Of a stretch of DNA of 8,951 nt, positions 1-4,693 are shown piece by piece. The notes under the pieces were generated by a model. It saw only the letters and a program-made list of their open reading frames with translations. It was not told the origin of the DNA and made no database searches. Made by a program: the position numbers and the translations under genes. Within the stretch, counting starts at the first letter, position 1. Every line of letters begins with the position of its first letter. This DNA comes from Methanosarcina sp. (GTDB lineage: Archaea > Halobacteriota > Methanosarcinia > Methanosarcinales > Methanosarcinaceae), in NCBI GenBank assembly GCA_013331265.1, contig DUGS01000168.1, positions 1 through 8,951 on the forward strand, given 5' to 3'.

Positions 1-711
1 CAGGTTGATGTAGAGGGCGATAAGGTCTGGTTTTCCTTATCCAAAAACGGGGAAGAACTTGAGTCCGGAATTGTGAATGCAGACGGGACTGTAGAAAATC
101 AGACATTTACTGCAACTGCGGACTTCGGGGACGGAAAGGACCAGCTTTACTTCATCACTTATGTGGACTCCATTTTTGTGAGTGCTACTGATTCTTTTGC
201 CGTCTTTAAGTATACCTGGTTAATTGACAGAGATGACACTACCGTCATTGAAAATGGGGATGAATATCAGGGATTTAAAGTAAAAGAAGCTTCTAAAGAT
301 GGGATTGTCCTCAAAAATTCAGATTCTATTACCCTGAACCTCGATAAGGGCACAAAGAATTACTTTACTGATTCCTGGTATTTCCAGACCTCAGATGAGG
401 GAAAGGGCAGTACTTCTCCGAATGGATACATCATTTATCCTGCAACAGATGTGGTTGTTGAAGACAAAAACGCCACTAAACCTGCAGGTAATTCCACAGA
501 AGAGACCAATATGACCCTGAGTTCAAATGAGTCTGAAGTTATCTCTCCTGATTACAGGGCAGCATCCTCTTCTGAAATCGCGGACTCTGAAGACAAGAAT
601 AGCTCTTCTGAGAAAGCTGAAGAAAAAACCCCTGAAAAACTTTCCGGCTTTGGAATAGTTTCCGGGATTCTCGGGATTATGATATGTCTGGCTCTCAGAA
701 GAAATAGCTAA
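1..711 (+). CDS. S-layer family (DUF1608) surface protein, C-terminal part
   Basis: The frame is open from base 1 to TAA at 709-711, giving 236 residues with the N-terminus outside the window; the ATG at 73 is internal, because the frame upstream of it is already homologous. The opening residues QVDVEGDKVWFSLSKNGEE match the part of the main S-layer protein in this window that reads QVDVDGEKVWLEFTKDGE, so this is the end of a DUF1608 S-layer duplication domain. After the domain comes a Ser/Thr/Glu-rich linker with several N-glycosylation sequons (NAT, NST, NMT, NES, NSS). The end is a hydrophobic helix followed by RRNS, preceded by SGFG. That resembles the PGF-CTERM archaeosortase signal, but Ser replaces Pro. 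I infer a cell-surface protein, a minor S-layer paralogue or S-layer-associated protein. Its sequence is clearly diverged from the main S-layer gene, so it is not a recent copy. It is convergent with elp3. Confidence 0.88.
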   Translation, partial: QVDVEGDKVWFSLSKNGEELESGIVNADGTVENQTFTATADFGDGKDQLYFITYVDSIFVSATDSFAVFKYTWLIDRDDTTVIENGDEYQGFKVKEASKDGIVLKNSDSITLNLDKGTKNYFTDSWYFQTSDEGKGSTSPNGYIIYPATDVVVEDKNATKPAGNSTEETNMTLSSNESEVISPDYRAASSSEIADSEDKNSSSEKAEEKTPEKLSGFGIVSGILGIMICLALRRNS

Positions 712-740
712 TCTGTTCCGGGTGAATAAAATAATAGATC

Positions 741-893
741 AAGCTGTCTCAAAACCATTTTGAATTCTTCAATTGGGTAATACCCATTTCAATTTTTAAT
801 GGAAGTAAAAACGGCTGTTATAAGATTATGAGTCTTTATAAAAATATGAGGCTTTTACCAAATGTGCTATCGGGTATAATTTTGAGACAGCCT
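741..893. mobile_element. Putative MITE or IS remnant with 14-bp terminal inverted repeats
   Basis: GCTGTCTCAAAA at 743-754 is perfectly inverted as TTTTGAGACAGC at 880-891. Including two more bases at each end (741-754 and 880-893) the match is 13 of 14. Ends of the type GGCTGTCTCAAAA occur on several insertion-sequence families (from memory, IS1182-like elements among them). The element is about 153 bp, AT-rich and has no coding capacity, which fits a non-autonomous miniature element. An internal palindrome TGGGTAATACCCA lies at 774-786. No clear target-site duplication is visible, so it could also be an IS relic or a hairpin acting at the 3' end of the upstream surface-protein gene. Confidence 0.55.
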
Positions 894-940
894 GTTATAT
901 AAAGCATCAGAATTGGAAAACTCATTATGGCCTATTATCG

Positions 941-980
941 ATAAGTAACCGCTTTCATAGATAGGTAACCGCTCTCAGTC
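941..980. repeat. Imperfect 20-bp tandem duplication overlapping the elp3 stop
   Basis: The stretch at 941-957 (ATAAGTAACCGCTTTCA) recurs 20 bp later at 961-977 (ATAGGTAACCGCTCTCA) with two mismatches. The second copy includes the minus-strand TGA stop of elp3 at 975-977, so the first copy is a partly diverged duplicate of the gene's immediate 3' flank. Confidence 0.6.
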
Positions 981-2618
981 CATGAGGACTTTTGACATAT
1001 ATAATCCATCAAGACTATACCCGAGTTTTCGGTAGTATTCCCTGGCACCTATTCCACTGATTATTGCAAGTTTCCTGTATCCAGATTCGGATGCGATCTC
1101 TTCAGCGCGCTCTATAAGTTCCTTTCCATAGCCCCTGTGCTGCCATTCTTTTTGTTTTGCCTCTTTTCCTACAGGTACCATGGAACCATATACATGCAGT
1201 TCTCTTATAAGGGCAGAGTCCTGCAGTTCTTTGCGGTGGGGAGAAGCCGGGAAGCGCAAACGTGTAAAACCTATAAGGACATCTGCCGAAAGGTCCTCAA
1301 AAGCGATAAAGTGTTCTTTACCATTACAGGCATCATAAGTTTCTATAGTAAGCTCGATATCTTTTTCGTTTATCCTTCTCCCTTTCAGGCTGTTGTGTCC
1401 GACCTCTCTGCAGCGTATGCAGCGGCATTTTCCTCCTTTTTCCCGGAGTTTTTCCTCTGCAAGCTGCCTGAGGTTACTTTTTCTGACGCCTGCAAAGATT
1501 TGATGGGCAGGAATGTCTCTCTGGATGCGCTGAAGTCTTACCCATTTAGGCAGGACAGCTTTTATGTCTGCAATAAGTTCTGCAGCCTCTTCGTCTGAAA
1601 GCGCGTGATATTCTCCGGCTTCCCACATCCTGTACAGGGGGGTGCCTTCGGTCACAAGGGTAGGATAAATTTTAAGGTAATCCGGTCTGAAACGCGGGTC
1701 ATCAAAGAGCTTCTTAAATCCTCTCAGGTCAAGTTCGGAATCTGCCCCTGGAAGATGTGGCATCATATGGAAGCCTACTTTAAATGCGCTGTCTCTCAAT
1801 ATACGGTTAGCTTTGACAATTTCCGCAACACCGTGCCCTCTCTGCATCCGGGATAAAACAAAATCATAAACACTCTGGACTCCAATCTCTACCTTTGTCC
1901 CTCCAAGCTTGAGGAATTCGTCCACATGCTCCTCTTTTGCCCAATCAGGCCTTGTCTCGAAGGTTATACCCACGTTGCGGATATCCGCGGTTTCGTTTGC
2001 TTTCTGAACCTCTTCAAGCGGGATATAAGGGTAGGATTTTCCGATTTTCCAGGCTCTGTCTCTCCATTCTGTGCCTGTAAAATCATTCATTGCTTCAAGG
2101 CAGCGTTTGCTAAACCATTCCTGATAGTCGAGGCTGCGTGCTGAAAAAGTGCCTCCCATTACTATCAACTCTACTTTCTCAACATCGTGGCCTATCTCCT
2201 TTAGCTGGGAGAGCCTTGACCGAACCTGAGCATAAGGGTCAAACTCATGTTGAATGGCTCTCATGGCTGCAGGTTCTCTTCCCATGTAGCTTTGAGGGGA
2301 TTTAAATGCTGAATTTGGACCGCCCGGACAGGGCAGGCAAACTCCGTGAGGGCATGGAGCAGGTGAAGTCATTACAGCAATTACTGCAACTCCGGAAATC
2401 GTCCTTACGGGTTTTCGCCTGAGGAACTCTTTTATTATATCCTGCTCCTCAGGTGTACCCTGCATAATGACATCTCCATTTCTTGGCAGGCTGGAAAGAT
2501 GATATCGTTTACTCACATCTTTTTTTACTTTGTTCAACTGGTATTCGTCTTTGATCTCGCCAGCAAGTACCTTCTCAAGGATATTCCTGCAGGCCATGTT
2601 ATAATCAGGTTCTTTCAT
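975..2618 (-). CDS. elp3: Elp3 family tRNA uridine-34 carboxymethyl-modifying radical SAM/acetyltransferase
   Basis: This 547-residue protein has the expected length and two-domain layout of archaeal Elp3. The radical SAM half carries the Fe4S4 cysteines in APCPHGVCLPCPGGP (Cys89, Cys94, Cys97; CX4CX2C), followed by the typical SYMGREPAAMRA segment and a TIM-barrel-like core with EIGVQSV near 245 and FHMMPHLPG near 283-291. A cysteine-rich KCRCIRC segment near 397-403 probably binds zinc. The C-terminal GNAT acetyltransferase has the acetyl-CoA signature QHRGYG at 493-498 and a final SLDGLYMSK with the conserved Tyr540. Family knowledge: archaeal Elp3 works without the other Elongator subunits and uses SAM and acetyl-CoA to build the cm5U-type modification at tRNA wobble uridine 34. 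The ATG at 2618 is preceded by a weak GGAATTTGAT element resembling GGAGGTGAT. It appears monocistronic: 461 bp separate it from the next minus-strand gene. No key residue is missing. Confidence 0.95.
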   Translation of the reverse strand: MKEPDYNMACRNILEKVLAGEIKDEYQLNKVKKDVSKRYHLSSLPRNGDVIMQGTPEEQDIIKEFLRRKPVRTISGVAVIAVMTSPAPCPHGVCLPCPGGPNSAFKSPQSYMGREPAAMRAIQHEFDPYAQVRSRLSQLKEIGHDVEKVELIVMGGTFSARSLDYQEWFSKRCLEAMNDFTGTEWRDRAWKIGKSYPYIPLEEVQKANETADIRNVGITFETRPDWAKEEHVDEFLKLGGTKVEIGVQSVYDFVLSRMQRGHGVAEIVKANRILRDSAFKVGFHMMPHLPGADSELDLRGFKKLFDDPRFRPDYLKIYPTLVTEGTPLYRMWEAGEYHALSDEEAAELIADIKAVLPKWVRLQRIQRDIPAHQIFAGVRKSNLRQLAEEKLREKGGKCRCIRCREVGHNSLKGRRINEKDIELTIETYDACNGKEHFIAFEDLSADVLIGFTRLRFPASPHRKELQDSALIRELHVYGSMVPVGKEAKQKEWQHRGYGKELIERAEEIASESGYRKLAIISGIGAREYYRKLGYSLDGLYMSKVLMD

Positions 2619-2791
2619 ATCAAATTCCGTCTTTTCGGATTGTATTCCCGGCTTTTTCTTTTGGTAACAGCTACAACTGAAATGATTTCTTTGGGACTGG
2701 TACTCAGGTTTCAGAACTTCTGGATTCGTGAGTTTTGAATTCCTATTTTTTGATGCTCTGGATAAGCTAAGTAAACCTGCTACTGAATCTT

Positions 2792-2816
2792 AAAAAAGAT
2801 AATTCTGGTCTTTTTT
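2792..2816 (-). terminator. Weak hairpin with T-tract, possible terminator
   Basis: AAAAAAGA at 2792-2799 is inverted as TCTTTTTT at 2809-2816 with a 9-nt loop. Read on the minus strand it gives a hairpin ending in a T-run, which could end transcription from the gene at 3080-3655. The stem is nearly all A-T, so the support is weak. Confidence 0.25.
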
Positions 2817-2864
2817 TATTGATGACCGTTAATTTAGTCTTCAATGACTGTATCAGGCACTAGT

Positions 2865-2900
2865 ATAGTGTTGATGTTAATGATAGTGTTGATGTTAATA
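2865..2900. repeat. 18-bp tandem duplication
   Basis: ATAGTGTTGATGTTAAT at 2865-2881 recurs at 2883-2899 with a period of 18. The only difference over the two units is the last base. Confidence 0.9.
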
Positions 2901-2959
2901 TTACAGTATAAGTATTGATCATAGTATAAATTACAGTATAATTATTGATCATAGTATAA
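2900..2959. repeat. 30-bp tandem duplication
   Basis: Two adjacent 30-bp units, 2900-2929 and 2930-2959, match at 29 of 30 positions (G at 2912 against T at 2942). Each unit contains ATTACAGTATAA and TATTGATCATAGTATAA. The array directly abuts the 18-bp duplication on its left. Confidence 0.92.
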
Positions 2960-2962
2960 TAT

Positions 2963-2992
2963 AGTCAATTGAGCAATTGGACCCAATTGACT
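2963..2992. repeat. Inverted repeat AGTCAATTG/CAATTGACT
   Basis: AGTCAATTG at 2963-2971 and CAATTGACT at 2984-2992 are a perfect 9-bp inverted repeat with a 12-nt spacer. The spacer holds a third CAATTG at 2974-2979, so three copies of this palindrome lie within 24 bp. It could be a regulator site, or a transcript-end hairpin for the gene at 3080-3655, whose stop codon is 88 bp away. Confidence 0.6.
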
Positions 2993-3017
2993 GTATTACA
3001 ACTGTTTTAATGCTAAA

Positions 3018-3049
3018 ACTTATTCATTGGTTCACTTATTCATTGGTTC
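3018..3049. repeat. Perfect 16-bp tandem duplication
   Basis: ACTTATTCATTGGTTC occurs twice back to back at 3018-3033 and 3034-3049 without mismatch, just beyond the stop codon of the minus-strand gene at 3080. Confidence 0.93.
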
Positions 3050-3079
3050 GCTGGGTGCAATTTCTTTATCTGACTTTGC

Positions 3080-3655
3080 TCAGCAGAAATCGAATCCTAT
3101 AATAAAAGTTCCCAGGCCCACTGCTGGTTTAAGGCCCATGGCAGATCTAATATACTCATCTGAAGGAGTGGAAGGAGATGCCAGTACAATATTGGCAATG
3201 CCGCCCACGCACTCTAAATCTTTACATTTTTGAGGGGGGAGAACAACGATCATAGGTTCTTTTTTGGCATCCTTTGGCTTTGGTACTACATTTTTATAAA
3301 TTACAAAATTTCCCATCACCAGCATATCCGTGCATCTTTTACACTCTTCGAGTTTTTCGGGGTCATAAACATCTTCACCTACTTTTTCCCCGTATTGCAT
3401 GAGAACCACATTGGGCCCTTCAGGCCAGACATAGTCCATATTGGTTGTAAAGGCTATGATTAACTGGCGTTTGAGAACCTCCTTGATTCCTTGATTATCT
3501 CCGATTCCCATGCCCATCAAAACTGCCCCTTCGGCTTTTTTCTCAAGCTCAAATATTTTTTCCTTATCTTCTTCATTTAAAATGTATGTATCTTCCACGC
3601 CTTTCATGGCTTTTATCCTGCAGAGGACATCCTGGATAATATCTTGACATTCCAA
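3080..3655 (-). CDS. Conserved-looking cytosolic protein of unknown function (191 aa, Cys-rich)
   Basis: I do not recognise the family. The start is TTG at 3655: on the minus strand it is preceded at a spacing of about 8 nt by AAGGGGTATC, which resembles the GGAGGTGATC Shine-Dalgarno, and no in-frame ATG lies close by. The 191-residue product has no signal peptide or membrane helix. Seven cysteines are visible: Cys3, Cys12, a CKRC pair at 105-108, CKDLEC at 144-149, and the C-terminal residue Cys191. The C-terminal third is Gly/Pro-rich (CVGGIANIVLASPSTPSDE, then GLKPAVGLGTF). The cysteine spacing suggests metal or Fe-S binding or redox control, but that is inference. It has its own TATA-like element and no operon partner. 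Coding is supported by good length, RBS and normal amino-acid composition. Confidence 0.85.
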   Translation of the reverse strand: MECQDIIQDVLCRIKAMKGVEDTYILNEEDKEKIFELEKKAEGAVLMGMGIGDNQGIKEVLKRQLIIAFTTNMDYVWPEGPNVVLMQYGEKVGEDVYDPEKLEECKRCTDMLVMGNFVIYKNVVPKPKDAKKEPMIVVLPPQKCKDLECVGGIANIVLASPSTPSDEYIRSAMGLKPAVGLGTFIIGFDFC

Positions 3656-3697
3656 AACTGATACCCCTTATTGTTTTTATCCTATGTTGTGCTTTTC

Positions 3698-3707
3698 ATA
3701 TATAATA
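3698..3707 (-). promoter_or_regulatory. TATA box for the TTG-start gene
   Basis: On the minus strand the sequence reads TTATTATATATG, an archaeal TATA-type box. It would place the transcription start near 3676, leaving a leader of about 20 nt that includes the AAGGGGTATC ribosome binding site. Confidence 0.5.
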
Positions 3708-3729
3708 AGTCTTATATTTACTTCTGTAT

Positions 3730-3756
3730 ATGAATATCAGGGTGCCTTATATTCAT
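3730..3756. promoter_or_regulatory. Perfect 8-bp inverted repeat upstream of the TATA box
   Basis: ATGAATAT at 3730-3737 and ATATTCAT at 3749-3756 form a dyad with an 11-nt spacer (CAGGGTGCCTT). It lies about 25-50 bp upstream of the TATA box of the minus-strand gene, where archaeal activators bind. It is a candidate operator, by position and symmetry only. Confidence 0.4.
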
Positions 3757-4499
3757 GGTTTCTTTTCTTCAAGTAATTCCCCCTCTCTTCTTTATATTTT
3801 CCTATTTTTATATTTCGCTTGTTATATCGTCAATTTCTAATATTCTGTATGTTACACTATATGCCGTACAAAATAGGAAATCTCTTATTTTTATTTTTAT
3901 AAAATTAATGGAAGTCTGTGCATGAAATATGTGAATTATTTAATATGTTTACGACATTTTTACCCACAATTAATTGCCAGCCTTTTGCTGACTGATACCT
4001 GAATTAATACGTTTGAATAGATGTTTTCCTGCTGCCTGGTGCCTAAGTTATAGGGCATATCTAAAAAAAATCGCATTATAGAGTATTCAAGACGGCTTCT
4101 TTCCAAGACGGCTTCTTTCTTGAATGTGCCTTGCCTGTTAGTAAAAAATCGTTTAAGCTGTCATGAAATCAAACTCTTACCTATCTAATATTAAAACGAA
4201 GCAGTCACGCGCGAAATTCTGGATATTTTCATGATTTGAAGACGTTTTCAATAAGGGATAATAAACGAGTTAGAGGGTTTTACATAATGTTTTTTTTAAA
4301 ACTAGTATTGTTTCAAATTATTTAGCTGCATCTTTAAACATATTATCTTTTTTCCATATTGTTTTATAAGCGTTTCTACTTTATCCTGTATATTAACCTC
4401 TGACGAATATTCTGCTCAGGTTCTTTCGACATTTACCGTCATTTGAATCGTTGTTTTGCGCTTTTCCTCTTCAATTCTTCTGAAATAGACCACAAAAGA
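3757..4499. other. Long AT-rich gap upstream of the S-layer gene
   Basis: About 740 bp without a credible gene on either strand: ORFs are short, lack ribosome binding sites and the sequence is strongly AT-rich. The only distinct structure is the 16-bp duplication nested in an inverted repeat at 4085-4125. The gap separates two divergent genes and probably contains upstream control sequence for the highly expressed S-layer gene. Confidence 0.6.
4085..4125. repeat. Perfect 16-bp tandem duplication inside an inverted repeat
   Basis: CAAGACGGCTTCTTTC is repeated exactly at 4088-4103 and 4104-4119. The pair is bracketed by the inverted repeat ATTCAAGA (4085-4092) / TCTTGAAT (4118-4125), which overlaps the outer ends of the duplication. 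Confidence 0.85.
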
Positions 4500-4507
4500 T
4501 TTAATAA
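4500..4507 (+). promoter_or_regulatory. Probable TATA box of the S-layer gene
   Basis: TTTAATAA preceded by the purine-rich ACAAAAGA (BRE-like) is the best TATA candidate upstream of the S-layer gene. A start about 25 bp downstream would be near 4530 and give a leader of about 160 nt, long for an archaeal mRNA, containing the small ORF and hairpin noted separately. Confidence 0.45.
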
Positions 4508-4550
4508 TGCAATTATTTTATAGAACACTTGTAATCCAATTTAGAGGGAT

Positions 4551-4572
4551 AAGGAGGGAATGAAATCCTCTT
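4551..4572 (+). promoter_or_regulatory. Leader ORF ribosome binding site in a possible masking hairpin
   Basis: AAGGAGG at 4551-4557 is a near-perfect Shine-Dalgarno, but only 2 nt before the ATG at 4560. It can pair, with one bulged G, with CCTCTT at 4567-4572, closing a loop that contains the ATG. A second purine-rich stretch, AGAGGGAT at 4543-4550, lies just upstream. The pairing is drawn by eye; no energy was computed. Confidence 0.35.
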
Positions 4573-4628
4573 CGGCAATCGACGAAATGGACATGTCTGA
4601 TTTGGTGAAGAATGGTGAAACCCTTTAA
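4560..4628 (+). CDS. Possible 22-aa leader peptide ahead of the S-layer gene
   Basis: ATG at 4560 to TAA at 4626-4628 encodes MKSSSAIDEMDMSDLVKN followed by GETL. It has a strong AAGGAGGG sequence directly in front, although the 2-nt spacing is too short for standard initiation; in-frame ATGs at codons 10 and 12 are further options. It lies inside the predicted S-layer leader, and its stop codon overlaps the hairpin that follows. The peptide is acidic, has no signal sequence and shows no family resemblance I know. It may be a regulatory upstream ORF, or the GGAGG may be chance or belong to an RNA structure. Confidence 0.3.
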   Translation: MKSSSAIDEMDMSDLVKNGETL

Positions 4629-4647
4629 GTGTTCGATCCCGACACTT
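4627..4647 (+). promoter_or_regulatory. Leader hairpin between small ORF and S-layer ribosome binding site
   Basis: AAGTGT at 4627-4632 pairs with ACACTT at 4642-4647 around a 9-nt loop. It starts on the stop codon of the small ORF and ends 31 nt before the S-layer Shine-Dalgarno (GGAGG at 4679-4683, 10 nt from the ATG). It could stabilise the message or connect translation of the small ORF to the main gene. Confidence 0.35.
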
Positions 4648-4693
4648 CTTCTTACATACGATATATCTTAACAAACATGGAGGAAACAATAAA

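Larger units (their letters stand above)
2619..3079. other. Repeat-rich 461-bp gap upstream of elp3
   Basis: I see no gene here. It lies between two minus-strand genes, so it contains the 3' flank of the unknown-function gene (right side) and the elp3 promoter region (left side). No convincing TATA element for elp3 stands out. The right half is AT-rich and consists largely of short two-copy tandem duplications plus one inverted repeat, listed separately. Confidence 0.7.

Noticed and set aside
73..711. Separate gene starting at the ATG at 73
   Set aside because: The frame is open back to base 1 and the upstream residues are homologous to the S-layer domain, so this is an internal methionine.
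1137..2738. Several plus-strand open frames across and beyond elp3
   Set aside because: They are antisense shadows of a clear 547-residue Elp3; their products have no recognisable motifs.
3027..3463. Plus-strand frames over the unknown-function gene
   Set aside because: They are antisense to a longer minus-strand frame that has a Shine-Dalgarno and TATA element.
4627..4647. tRNA T-arm-like sequence GTTCGATCCC in the S-layer leader
   Set aside because: With a standard 7-nt loop the stem does not pair, and no acceptor, D or anticodon arms surround it.
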